From positions 3,589,001 to 3,653,000 of the forward strand of contig JAQPZY010001561.1 of the NCBI GenBank assembly GCA_029931535.1: 64,000 bases of DNA. Reading direction: 5' to 3'. This document shows, piece by piece, positions 48,801 to 58,098 of the stretch (positions within the stretch are counted from its first letter, which is position 1; the number at the start of each line of letters is the position of its first letter). The DNA comes from Margaritifera margaritifera (taxonomy: Eukaryota > Mollusca > Bivalvia > Unionida > Margaritiferidae). The position numbers and the translations under genes are program-made. Under the pieces are notes generated by a model. That model worked only from the letters and a program-made list of their open reading frames with translations. It was not told the origin of the DNA and searched no databases.

Positions 48801-49412
48801 TATTTTTGATTTGCTGTGAATATTTTTTCTTCTTATTTTATTTAACCTAAAATATGAAGATTTAATTTATTCCCTTTAAAGTTAATTTAACGTCGACAAT
48901 TGTTCCTATGTTGTTGCCAGTTGCTAGACCTTGCCCCGTCTATTGACAGCACGGTGTATAACGTGTGTGTAGATATTATGATGTCACAAATGAATTTTCT
49001 TTTTTCTTCATGCATCCAATCAGAGCAGTGGTTACGTAGATACGTAACGGAGGTTCTGGGTCTGCACAGTTGTCCGGATAGAGACTAGCTGGTGACAATA
49101 AATTATCAACAACACAATATCGTACCTGTACAATCGCAGACCTTGCGTCATCTTCAGTCAGTCTAAAACCAATTTTTCGAAATAATTTTATCAGAGACTG
49201 TTGGATGCAAGTACAACACCTGATTGAAAGTACAGACTTGCATGGTAGATTGACCAATTATCAAGTGTATCGTCCTGTACAGTAGGGTATAAACAATAAA
49301 TATACCATCCAATCAAAATATAATATTTACGACAAGTGAGTACAGTTGCATTATGTATTCTTTCATCCATGGTTCCAATGATCCTTTCTTCCATCTTTCC
49401 AATGTCCATCCA
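48799..49412. other. Intervening sequence upstream of the PDE1 exon
   Basis: Contains a CCAAT-like word in ATCCAATCAGAG near 49015 and a possible acceptor GTTGTTGCCAG near 48911. I could not join either to a coding segment. Confidence 0.4.
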
Positions 49413-49504
49413 TATATATATACATACATACATACATACATACATACATACATACATACATACATACATACATACATACATACATACATACATACATACA
49501 TACA

Positions 49505-49538
<34 letters not shown>
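49413..49538. repeat. (CATA)n microsatellite
   Basis: About 29 CATA tetramers flanked by short TA runs. Frames through it (YVCM or HTYI repeats) are not genes. Confidence 0.98.
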
Positions 49539-49565
49539 GCTCATGTATATTTATCTCATGTGCGG

Positions 49566-50060
49566 TAAGATATTATACATACATCAATGTACAGATTATC
49601 ATAGATATTATACATACATAAATGTACAGATTATCATCGATATTATACATACATAAGTGTACAGATTATCATAGATATTATACATACATAAATGTACAGA
49701 TTATCATAGATATTAAACATACATAAATGTACAGATTATCATAGATATTATACATACATAAATGTACAGATTATCATAGATATTATACATACATAAATGT
49801 ACAAATTATCATAGATATTATACATACATAAATGTACAGATTATCATAGACATTATACATACATAAATGTTCAGATTATCATAGATATTATACATACATA
49901 AATGTACAGGTTATCATCGATATTATAAATACATAAATGTACAGATTATCATAGATATTATACATACATAAATGTACAGGTTATCATAGATATTATACAT
50001 ACATAAATGTACAGGTTATCATAGATATTATACATACATAAATATATAGGTTATCATAGA
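49566..50060. repeat. 35-bp tandem array, about 14 copies, abutting a PDE1 exon
   Basis: The 35-bp unit has the core TATTATACATACATAAATG and ACAGATTATCATAGA. It contains two CATA words, so it may derive from the adjacent microsatellite. It ends at about 50060, only 18 bp before the predicted exon at 50079. Confidence 0.95.
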
Positions 50061-50078
50061 TTGTCGTCTCTTGTCCAG

Positions 50079-50259
50079 GTACCGGATCCTTGACAGTACT
50101 CAGACGGACAAATTCGAGGACGAAAGATGTGTCGGCTAACAGCAGTCGGACATCTAGTGTGGCCAGTCTGGAGAACGACCCCTATATCAGTATTGACCTC
50201 GGCACCGACAAACTCCCACCTACAGACGTCCCTGAGGCTTCCAATGTCTGCTCAATCAG
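50079..50259 (+). CDS. PDE1: PDE1 internal exon, N-terminal regulatory region (partial gene)
   Basis: A 181-nt exon lies between the acceptor TCTCTTGTCCAG and the donor CAG|GTATAA. It is open in the frame that gives GSLTVLRRTNSRTKDVSANS, then SSRTSSVASLEND, then YISIDLGTDKLPPTDVPEAS and NVCSI. It starts with two bases of a split codon and ends with AG, phase 2. This joins exactly to the first G of the PDE1 exon at 51837 to make Arg, so the two exons are likely consecutive. The segment is Ser/Thr-rich, as expected for the poorly conserved N-terminal tail before the calmodulin-binding region of PDE1. I cannot match it to a family by sequence alone; the assignment rests on phase and position. 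Base composition is clearly more GC-rich than its flanks. Earlier exons were not found. It could be an isoform-specific exon. Confidence 0.65.
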
Positions 50260-50336
50260 GTATAATTTACACGCACGGACGAACGTTGACGATCACTCAG
50301 ACAAACACACGCACATACCCAGAAAATGATAAAAAT

Positions 50337-50406
50337 ATATTGCCCTCGATTCTGACGAAATTCCTCCTTTAGACGTCCTTGCGGCTCGGAATCTCTCCTT
50401 AATCAA
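50337..50406 (+). pseudogene. Diverged copy 2 of the 3' half of the 50079 exon
   Basis: Aligns with 50170-50259 and its intron start at about 70 percent by eye. The translated segment YIALDSDEIPPLDVLAAR lines up with YISIDLGTDKLPPTDVPEAS of the parent, followed by NLSLI versus NVCSI. It ends ATCAA|GTGAAT, a donor-like site in the same phase 2. TGA and TAA stops lie in frame just upstream and no matching acceptor is evident, so it is probably a dead exon copy. Confidence 0.6.
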
Positions 50407-50422
50407 GTGAATACATGCACGT

Positions 50423-50559
50423 ATGAACGTCCACGCACACAAAGATGCACACATCCGTTGTGATCACACAGAAACGATCGCTATAACACTGTTCGCCTTA
50501 GCACCTATGAACATTTCCAATAAAGACGTTCACCAGGCTTTCTATGCCATCTCTATTAC
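50423..50559 (+). pseudogene. Diverged copy 3 of the exon, open from an ATG to a donor-like site
   Basis: The segment 50470-50559 aligns with the parent exon at roughly 60 percent (GACGTTCACCAGGCTT against GACGTCCCTGAGGCTT). It ends ATTAC|GTAAAT, again phase 2. The frame is open from ATG at 50423 for 45 codons plus two bases and would read into the exon at 51837. It contains NISNKDVHQAFYAISI. It could be a decayed exon copy or, less likely, an alternative first exon. No transcript evidence. Confidence 0.45.
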
Positions 50560-50592
50560 GTAAATTGATACTCACAGACCTACACTGACCAG

Positions 50593-50660
50593 TGCATTAG
50601 TATTGACCCAAACACCCTCACATTTAGCTTCACCAATCCCTTATTCAACACCCCGGAGGA
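50593..50660 (+). pseudogene. Possible copy 4 of the exon segment
   Basis: Starts AGTATTGACCCAAACACCCT, like AGTATTGACCTCGGCACCGA of the parent, then diverges. The weakest of the series, with no donor site. Confidence 0.3.
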
Positions 50661-50772
50661 GTCGCTGATGATTCTGATGACGTGTCTTTTATATCAGTTA
50701 CACGCACGCAGATAACACAATGTATCTCACTCATCATTCATCTCTTGCGCGATGCTGAGTATACAGTGGGAC

Positions 50773-50947
50773 TTACTAGACTGGCTCACTGAAACTGGAC
50801 TGGCTCACTGAAACTAGACTGGCTCACTGAAACTGGACTGGCTCACTGAAACTGGACTGGCTCACTGAAACTAGACTGGCTCACTGAAACTGGACTGGCT
50901 CACTGAAACTGGACTGGCTCACTGAAACTAGATTGGCTGACTGAAAC
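50773..50947. repeat. 19-bp tandem array, about 9 copies
   Basis: The unit GACTGGCTCACTGAAACTG/A repeats with a 19-bp period. CTGGA and CTAGA variants occur in the order A G A G G A G G A, so the right part has a 57-bp three-unit period. Confidence 0.95.
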
Positions 50948-51141
50948 GTTAGATTTTACTCATAAAAAAATAAATAAAAATTAAACATGTAAATCAAAAG
51001 GTCGATAGTACAAGTGCGCCATCTAGAAGAATAATGTGCGGTTCAGTTTCATGGGTAGTTTAGGGCTACCAAGATTGTATTTACAAAGAGAATTTGCAGA
51101 CTTCGGTCTGAGGAAAAACGAAAAAAATGACATACCCTTGC

Positions 51142-51142
<1 letters not shown>

Positions 51143-51172
<30 letters not shown>
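51143..51172. repeat. Poly(T) tract, 30 bases
   Basis: Uninterrupted T run, possibly the A-tail of a - strand retroposon. Nothing recognisable precedes it on that strand. Confidence 0.9.
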
Positions 51173-51227
51173 CATCAAGCTGATACGTTTTGATCCCATC
51201 CCTTGATAGAGTGCTGACATTATCTAT

Positions 51228-51243
51228 ATTATGACGTCATAAT
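51228..51243. promoter_or_regulatory. CRE-like palindrome 1
   Basis: ATTATGACGTCATAAT is a perfect 16-bp palindrome containing the full CREB/ATF consensus TGACGTCA. It lies in the intron between the PDE1 exons. Function is inferred from the motif only. Confidence 0.45.
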
Positions 51244-51434
51244 ATACATAACGTGAAAATGACGCTAGGCGTTTATACAGCTAAATTATTCTTACAACGT
51301 TCTTCCTGACTGATGTAATGGTTATTTTTCTTTGCCTAATGGTGTGAATTAGCATGTTTTGTTTTCATTATTAATTTGCTTTAATCTTAGTCAACACTCG
51401 CAACGTCCTAAAAGTTGGGACGCCTTGTTTACGT

Positions 51435-51571
51435 TTACTTCATTTTTCCCCAGACCCTGTTTTGGCATTCCTTTGCATAGCAATGAAAGCCGAAGTAGTC
51501 CGGAGTGTCATCGGTAACAAAAGCGTGGCCAACTTCAGATATATATTTATAGCCACCGGTGTCTGTTTGAT
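51435..51571 (-). CDS. Candidate terminal exon on the - strand, unknown protein
   Basis: Read on the - strand, an acceptor-like GTGTCTTTCAG (51572-51582) is followed by 137 bases open to a TAA at 51435. The frame encodes TDTGGYKYISEV, GHAFVTDDTPDYFGFHCYAK and ECQNRVWGKMK. The high content of Gly, aromatic residues, Cys and mixed codons looks like real protein rather than AT-rich chance sequence, and GC content is above that of the flanks. About 50-60 bp past the stop an ATTAAAG could serve as a poly(A) signal. I do not recognise the family. It lies antisense in the PDE1 intron. No upstream exon was found, so it may be a nested gene, a gene relic or chance. Confidence 0.35.
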
Positions 51572-51836
51572 CTGAAAGACACGTGTGCATACACACGCAT
51601 GGACGAACAAACGTACGTAAGTTCCTAAAATAAGGCAAAAAAGGTCTGCTTATATCTCAGTTTTACCGAAACGTCCGTGTAGTTGTAGTACTCAGTAAGT
51701 ATTCCATTTAAGTTAAGCGATGTGATTATTTCCAATGAAATTTGTATATGACTCTAAAAACTAATATCTGGCCGCCAACCTGGCAGAAGTCAAACTGAGT
51801 CTGCTTATTCCAACATATTGTGTCCATTTATTTCAG

Positions 51837-51950
51837 GTTACGGCACATCATCAGAAAACTGGAGAAAGATGACATAAGTAAGGAGGATTTGAAGAAAAAT
51901 ATAGAATATGCAGCATCAGTTTTAGAAACAGTGTACCTAGATGAAACAAG
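51837..51950 (+). CDS. PDE1: PDE1 exon: Ca2+/calmodulin-dependent cyclic-nucleotide phosphodiesterase (partial)
   Basis: A 114-nt exon lies between the acceptor CATTTATTTCAG and the donor AAG|GTATGT. It begins with one base completing an Arg codon from the previous exon and ends in phase 2. The product starts LRHIIRKLEKDDISKEDLKK and ends NIEYAASVLETVYLDETR. The latter differs only at two conservative positions from the segment I know in mammalian PDE1A (EAVYIDETR). PDE1 hydrolyses cAMP and cGMP and is activated by Ca2+/calmodulin in the cytosol. The basic amphipathic LRHIIRKLE stretch corresponds to the first calmodulin-binding region. The next conserved block (RLLDTEDEL-like) and the HD-type catalytic domain were not found before 64000, so the gene continues to the right. 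The paralogue type cannot be told. There is no reading-frame damage. Confidence 0.93.
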
Positions 51951-52032
51951 GTATGTTGTCTTTAAGAAATAAGGACGTGCTCATTTTATAACGCATGATT
52001 TTTTTTCGATAATAACGTTAATTTTCGGATAT

Positions 52033-52095
52033 AATGATGATGATGATGATGATGACAGAAACGAGGATAACGACGACGATTATGATGGAGATGAC

Positions 52096-52143
<48 letters not shown>
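52033..52143. repeat. (GAT)n and (AAT)n microsatellites
   Basis: ATGATGATG from 52033 to 52055, then an imperfect GACGA stretch, then about 16 AAT triplets from 52096 to 52143. Confidence 0.95.
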
Positions 52144-52144
<1 letters not shown>

Positions 52145-52210
52145 GTAGGTATTTACAAAGTTCCTGTACTGCAAATAGGGGATTAGGAGACGTAAAGCTG
52201 TTACGTTAAT

Positions 52211-52218
52211 TGACGTCA
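52211..52218. promoter_or_regulatory. CRE-like palindrome 2
   Basis: Perfect TGACGTCA in TTAATTGACGTCAGTTAC, 261 bp after the PDE1 exon. Confidence 0.4.
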
Positions 52219-52852
52219 GTTACATTCATTTTCATAATTGTTTGTATAAATCAAAACAATATGGCTTAAGTGTTACACTGGTAGTATGACTTTACTAAAT
52301 AATCATACAACATCACTCAAAATATGGTTACAGCAGAATAATAAAATAAAATCCGTTTAATTTATATGCTATCTTACCTACTACAATACTACTTAAATGT
52401 ATGCAAGGTTGTTGATAGAAATAAATTTCTTCACCCCCACCCCATTAAAAAATCAGAATACTTGGGAAATATTTATTTTAAAGAAATACAAATAATGGCT
52501 TAGCAAACATTGAAATACGCCAGCAACTGTATTTTTACAAAGCAGAGAAAGATGCATCCATCCTTTTATTGTTTGAACATTAGGCCAATGATCAAATATC
52601 TGCAACGCACCCCTTGCCCTTTTGAGATTTCCTTGCTTCGCCATCTCAGACTATTGTGTTCTTCAACATCAAATTCAAAATAAAAATGTAAGATCATTAT
52701 TGATAAAGAAAAAGTAGCGTACGGCTTTGAAATGTCTCAAAAAGTTTCACCACCAAGCACCCGTAAAGCGTGTATGCTTTATTTCAGTATTCGGTGTACA
52801 GTATACAATAATTTCACACTTACTTTCATGTCATTCACAACATGTTGCTTGG

Positions 52853-52860
52853 TGACGTCA
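52853..52860. promoter_or_regulatory. CRE-like palindrome 3
   Basis: Perfect TGACGTCA in TGGTGACGTCACGATG. A CRE half-like GTGACGTTT follows 11 bp later and ACGCGTCACG about 36 bp later. Of the five CREs it has the most GC-rich surroundings. Confidence 0.45.
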
Positions 52861-54476
52861 CGATGATGCTGTGACGTTTCGGTTTACTTTAACGCGTCAC
52901 GAAAGCGAAGCATCAATTGCGGCAATTACGATGAGAGGGAAGAGTGAGCAGGTCAGAAATGGACAATATATTTCTCAATGCATTGTGTTAAAAGAAATTT
53001 TCTTCTTGATTTGGATAAAGGAATTTCAGGATGGATTCGACCGTTAGACGGTAACATTTTATTCCAGCATTTAGGTATTTATGGTATAGATCTATATGGA
53101 CAGGATTCAAACTGGACATTCAGGATCACGATTTATCAGACCGTTTTTGTATTGTCATCTAAGTAATTTTTGCTTAAATTTCGGCGAAAAAAATTATCGA
53201 ATTGCTCGCAAAATGCTAAGCAATTTCTATATTTTCCGTTACTTGTTGCGAATCCCTTGCCAAATTAGGTTTAAAAAAAGAGTATGCGTTTCTGCAAAAA
53301 AAAAAAAAAAAAAAAGGAGGCAGAAATCAACATGTTGTGGCAGAGGCTTTTCGAGAGAACTGAGAGCGTCACCGAGGAACAGTTGTTCTTATCGTCTGAC
53401 GCTTAAGTTGTGGTCATCCTAACACGACTCAGTATCAAGCGACTTTTAGAATATTTAAACACTGACTGAGTAAGAATCATCACCTAAAAAACATATCATT
53501 ACCTTAAACAAACGACTTTCAGAAAATAATTTTAGAGGAAAATGTCTGATTTATTTTAGAATTTACCGTTTATTTTTATTTTTATTCTTTTTAATTCAGT
53601 AAAGTATGAACACAAAAACAAAAACAAACAAAAAAAAAAAGCGCTCTGCAAACTTTTTCATTCGGAAATACTTAAGCTTGCACAACGTTATTTCGGTTCA
53701 TACTTAATAGAACCTAACAAAAATAAAGTGGTCAATCCCTATAAATTAAATTTGACACATACAGACACAGAAAAAATTAAATTCTGCCCAAAAGAACGCA
53801 CTAAATACATACGTTTTAACGGGTTTGTTGTGTGTTGTTGTTGTTTAACCGTGCATGAAAACATTAAAGATAACGGTAAACGTTTATAATTTTCATACAG
53901 CCAATCAGAAAAGGGATTGCAGTTTCCTGTCGTATTGGCACAGATTGACAGTAAAATCATCATATATGCAGCCTCTATCAGAAAATTAAGTCAATTTAAG
54001 CCATGTGAAAACTATGGTGGATACATATGCAAATAATTAAACCGCAAACTCGTTTCCTAATCGTCTGCCCACATTTTCCAATGTTGAAAGCCAACCACCG
54101 TAGAGTTAAACTTTCGCTCCTAAAAATACTATTTGATTACATGACTACTATGTTATTTACGTTAAAATACCCATATCAAGACATTCATATGTGTAACGTC
54201 ACAACTGATGTCATAACGTCTTGCAAAGGAAAGGCGTAACGACCAAGGCATCCGAATGTATTTCAAAGTCATTTTCCTACTCTATTCTACGGTTTGGTCA
54301 AATAAAATCAGTATTTTTCGTCATGCGATAAATATAATCTTCATTTGTGTTAAAGTCTAAAAAACTGCTTCATTAACACTGCAAAATATGTCCTTTAAAA
54401 AAAATTCCTTTAGACCACAATTTCATACAAATATGAAACTGTGTCGACTTCTCTAAACGCAAGGCGAAGTCCATAT

Positions 54477-54606
54477 ATTTGGTTTGGTTTGGTTTGGTTT
54501 GGTTTGGTGGTGTACTGTACAGCATCACAAGTATACGGATTCGAATCCGTTCCCTTTCGGTGCGAGTATCCGTGACGAGTCCGGCACGCTTACCACTTAT
54601 AGTAAT
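54477..54606 (-). mobile_element. tRNA-derived SINE, family 2, - strand, with (CCAAA)n tail
   Basis: On the - strand: A-box-like AAGTGGTAAGCGTGCCGGAC, then CGCACCGAAAGGGAACGG and a perfect B-box-like GGATTCGAATCC (54537-54548). It ends in about six CCAAA/AAACC pentamers (54477-54508 as GGTTT on the + strand). The CGTGCCGGA...CGAAAGGG core is shared with 34297-34489. It is only about 130 bp long, so the body is short. Confidence 0.7.
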
Positions 54607-55589
54607 AGTCATATAGGTCATGTATGCGTTCAGTACCGTCTATTCCAGTAATGGGTGTAATTTTTTAGAATTTGATTACACATACCTTTAAATGGCGATT
54701 ATTCACTGTATTTGAATCCTCATACATCCATATTCCTTTGGAAGGTCATTATATACACGCCCCGAGAAACACATACGGCAAAACTCAATGTTAAAGTACG
54801 TGGACATTTTTGGGAAAGATCAACCAGAAGGTGTGATCCAGTACAAACCGGATTGAATGTCGCACGCTGTGGTGTCACAATGAAAGCTACGGTAGTTGAA
54901 AAAAAATTCATACTGCCTTATATTGTGACGATTAGACCCGACGTGCTCTTTTCCTGACCCAGTTTAGTACATGGCCGCCTTTGTAAAAGTTCATAGCAGT
55001 CAATAATTTTCGTCTGGAAGTTTTTTGATGACATTTAAGGTGCAGAGCATTCAATAATCAGGATTGATTAGACTTTGGTCAAACTATATTGGTATTAAAT
55101 TTTAGAAAAACAATTATTATTTAATTTAAGATGAGTAAATGCGCCTACATGACCACATTAAAATACACTTTAGTCACCGCGGCTCCTCAACTCCATCTAC
55201 TGTGCCTCGCATGAATAATCAGTGCATCCTGACCTTATTTCACGTCTTAAAAAGGTCTACATGTTAAAATGTAACTTGGAAGAGAAGAATGTGGAATGTC
55301 AGGACTCCTTCCTTCTCCTCCTCTGTCTGCGTGTGCTTGTGTTTGTTATTTAATTTATTAGCAATCGAACTTTCAACTTTAAGTTTTGAGAGTTATTTTC
55401 ATTTCGAGTGAATTGTTGTATTTTAATTGTTCATCGTTCTTCTTAACTACACAGGAGCTGAAATTTTTGGTACACTGCCATCGCTCTCAATATAAACAAA
55501 TATTGCGTCATTTTATCTTGCAAATTCATTTTACCCACGAGTCTATGCGAATTTACCGAAAAGAAGTACCAGTGGGCGAGGCCAAACGA

Positions 55590-55593
<4 letters not shown>
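54607..55593. other. Intronic sequence, nothing recognised
   Basis: The frame at 54712-54957 is unusually free of stops on both strands but shows no known domain and no bordering splice sites. Confidence 0.5.

Positions 55594-55658
<65 letters not shown>
55594..55658. repeat. (AT)n microsatellite
   Basis: About 32 AT dinucleotides. Confidence 0.97.
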
Positions 55659-55660
<2 letters not shown>

Positions 55661-55699
55661 TGTGAACTAAGCATATTCAGTATGGTTTGGCCAATCAGA

Positions 55700-56010
55700 T
55701 TGCTGGAAATCACAATGAAAAAGGAACATTTAGTTATTACCAATCTTATCTTTAAGCGGACGAAAATCCAGCATACGAAATGTCACCATTGTTATTTCTA
55801 CTTTGTCATTGTACCCGGAATGGTTCTTCTTCCTTTTGATAGACTGATTCCTCCAAGAGGACTCAGAAAGCAAGAAATTATAGCTCATAACCAGTCAATC
55901 TACCGATATAACCATGGTGATGTATAGTACGCTGGATTGTCATCTGCTAAACAGAAATAGGTAATAACTCAGAAAATGTCCTCTGTATATAAATTCAAAA
56001 CGTCATTTAG
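55700..56010. repeat. Dispersed repeat, copy 2 (partner 28300-28600)
   Basis: Aligns with the 28.3 kb copy in the same orientation, sharing AATGGTTCTTCTTCCTTTTG, AGACTGATTCCTCCA and CTCATAACCAGTC. About 70 percent identity by eye. Confidence 0.6.
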
Positions 56011-56084
56011 TTGGCTGTCGTGATATGTATCTAGGAAAAGCACGTTACTCCTATTGACTTTACACTATCTAACCTTTATATGTT

Positions 56085-56175
56085 TATGTGCCGTTAAACG
56101 CCAATCAGTCAATCACTGAGCAATTAACCAATCAATAAATCAGTGAACAATCGATCAATCAGTCATTTAACTAAC
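56085..56175. mobile_element. Possible SINE/LINE 3' tail with (AATC)n-like repeats
   Basis: GTGCCGTTAAACGCCAATCA is followed by imperfect AATCAGTC and CAATCAAT repeats. GCCGTTAA.. also occurs at the tail of the SINE at 47612-47790. No head is recognisable upstream. Confidence 0.4.
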
Positions 56176-56509
56176 AAAACTAAACTAATGTCGCATATTG
56201 TACCCCTATTTACAGATGGAGGAGTAAGTATCACAGTACATCAGCAACATCATTGCTGTTATCGTCGCTGTCATCATCATCAGCATTATCATCACTGGGG
56301 TTGTTGTTGTCATATTTTCTTAAAAGGGAATAGATCAACAACATCAATATCTTCTAAGTCAATAGGCAAGTCTCAGTATATTTTTGTGTTTTTCTACATT
56401 CATAGATGTTCCATTTTTAAAAGGAGATTTCACGTACGTTTAATACCTCATACGATGTTTTTATTTTTTTAATGCATCTATAAATACCATTGATATCTTT
56501 TCAGATAAC

Positions 56510-56694
56510 ATATGTACTCGCTTATAAGTCGGTTCCAACTGCAAATAACATAGACCCCGATCAGGGTCGATGTTGTTTGTTCTATTGATTACTCCTGACA
56601 AACTGCATATACCCATATCTGCCGGCGCATTATGCGACGGCAGATCTGGCGCTATGCAGTTTGCAGTTGAATCCGACTTGTACACGAGTGTGGA
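56510..56694. mobile_element. Foldback MITE, copy 1 (decayed)
   Basis: The left end has ATGTACTCGCTTATAAGTCG followed by TTCCAACTGCAAA. The right end mirrors it with TTTGCAGTTGAATCCGACTT then GTACACGAGTG. Internal GCCGGCGCATTATGCG and ATAGACCCCGATCAGGGTCG are shared with the copy at 60436-60656. Confidence 0.75.
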
Positions 56695-57846
56695 CCGTAC
56701 TTACACAGCATAATTATGAAAGTCCTCATATGTCAGGGAATGATAAATATGTCAGATAATCTAGCCAAAGTGCGACAAGTATCCACCAAATTTCTGCAAT
56801 ATTATTAGTATTTTCATTTCTTGCTCAATTTTATAAAAGGGATTTCTTTATGAAATACCCTATTTTCCTAAGGCCAGTTCTGTTGTGGTATATATGAACA
56901 AGTTCATTTGTACTGGTGTGATGATCAAGTTTGAGACATGTCTCTTTCAGCAAAATCTTTGAGGAGATACAAGATGAAGAAATAGGGTTTTTTGCTTAAG
57001 ATAGTTATTAGATTTTCTACGCTTTAGTATATTTTTAAAAAAGCATAGAAAATATAGCAATTGTAGATTTATTAGCAACTATATTTTTTATTTTTAGAGT
57101 CATATTTATTTGTGCCACAACTTTCAAAACAATGCGTTCCGTATATCGAACATATTTCGTATATCGAACATATTCCGTATATCGAACATAATTTCAGGCG
57201 AAAAGATTTACTCTCAACGTACGATAAAGTTCGATTGTTTCTTGGAGAAAGTCACCGCAGAAAGTCTTCAAAGCAAACGAAGAAGAGTGAAAAGTGAATT
57301 TTTGTGTGCTTAAATACTTAAATTATTTGTAAGCTAATCATTCGCTTTTATTTTAATTGGCTAAACAGTTTTTATTGAGACTTATTCGGTTTGAACTGTT
57401 TTCCTTAAAATGAAACTAATGTGACTTGTTAAAAGGGCAAAAATGTGTATTTTTTTTACGCTTTTATTAACACGGCAAAAGCGGACCGCCGGCTTATCTT
57501 ACCACACCCTCACCCCCACTCCATCTTCCTGTTTCTTTGTTTTCTTTTTTCCAATACTGAAATGACACGTTTTCCTTCCTCAATTGTATTATTCCCATAC
57601 TTTTCGAAGAAAAGGTGGGGATTCTATTATCCTGCCCGTCCGAATGTACGTGCGTGAGTAATGTCGCGCAACTCCTCCTACACTCTTCAAGTAACATACT
57701 TCAAACCTTGGGATTTTAATGGGTTGGCTGTAGGTTTGCACAATTGTTATACAATTTGGAGGCATCCCCTGCTAGACTAAGAGGGTGGGGATTGCTTTAC
57801 ATACATTTGAAATAACTTTTCAATTTTGAGACTATCGTGTCTGAGT
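56695..57846. other. Intronic sequence with a short 18-bp repeat
   Basis: At 57141-57194 three units of CGTATATCGAACATATTC follow one another. No exon was recognised. Frames at 57110-57313 owe their length partly to this repeat. Confidence 0.55.
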
Positions 57847-58098
57847 ATTGGTGTATGTGATTACTGACCCAAGTGTCAACAGTATGAAAATTGGTGTATG
57901 TGATTACTGACCCAAGTGTCAACAGTATGAAACTTGGTGTATGTGATTACTGACCCAAGTGTCAACAGTATGAAAATTGGTGGATGTGATTACTGACCCA
58001 AGTGTCAACAGTATGAAAATTGGTGCATGTGATTACTGACACAAGTGTCAACAGTCTGAAAATTGGTGCATGTGATTACTGACACGAGTGTCAACAGA
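57847..58098. repeat. 43-bp tandem array, about 6 copies
   Basis: Units start at 57848 and 57891 and onward with the core GTGATTACTGACCCAAGTGT and AACAGTATGAAA. Later units carry GACACAAG and GCATGTG variants. Confidence 0.95.

Larger units (their letters stand above)
50260..51836 (+). other. Intron between the two PDE1 exons (1577 bp)
   Basis: Bounded by GTATAA and TTTATTTCAG. It holds diverged copies of the upstream exon, a 19-bp tandem array, a poly(T) tract, a CRE palindrome and a possible antisense exon, all listed separately. Confidence 0.6.
52144..54476. other. Intronic sequence without a recognised exon
   Basis: Includes an A21 tract (53296-53316) and another A-rich tract near 53630. 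A - strand frame at 52453-52644 begins MAKQGNLKRARGALQIF but has no convincing splice sites and no family I recognise. Nothing else supportable apart from the CRE sites. Confidence 0.5.

Noticed and set aside
48900..49088. Possible upstream PDE1 exon after GTTGTTGCCAG
   Set aside because: The reading frame has no resemblance to PDE1 and no clear donor follows.
49191..49568. Frames through the (CATA)n tract on both strands
   Set aside because: Simple-sequence translation only.
52453..52644. - strand frame starting MAKQGNLKRARGALQIF
   Set aside because: Looks mildly protein-like, but there are no splice sites, no known domain and no neighbours to support it.
54712..54957. 81-codon + strand frame and an overlapping - strand frame
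   Set aside because: Both strands open with no domain or splice evidence; treated as chance.
56143..56472. 109-codon + strand frame with a His-rich middle
   Set aside because: The His stretch comes from CATCAT-type simple sequence; no domain and no splice support.
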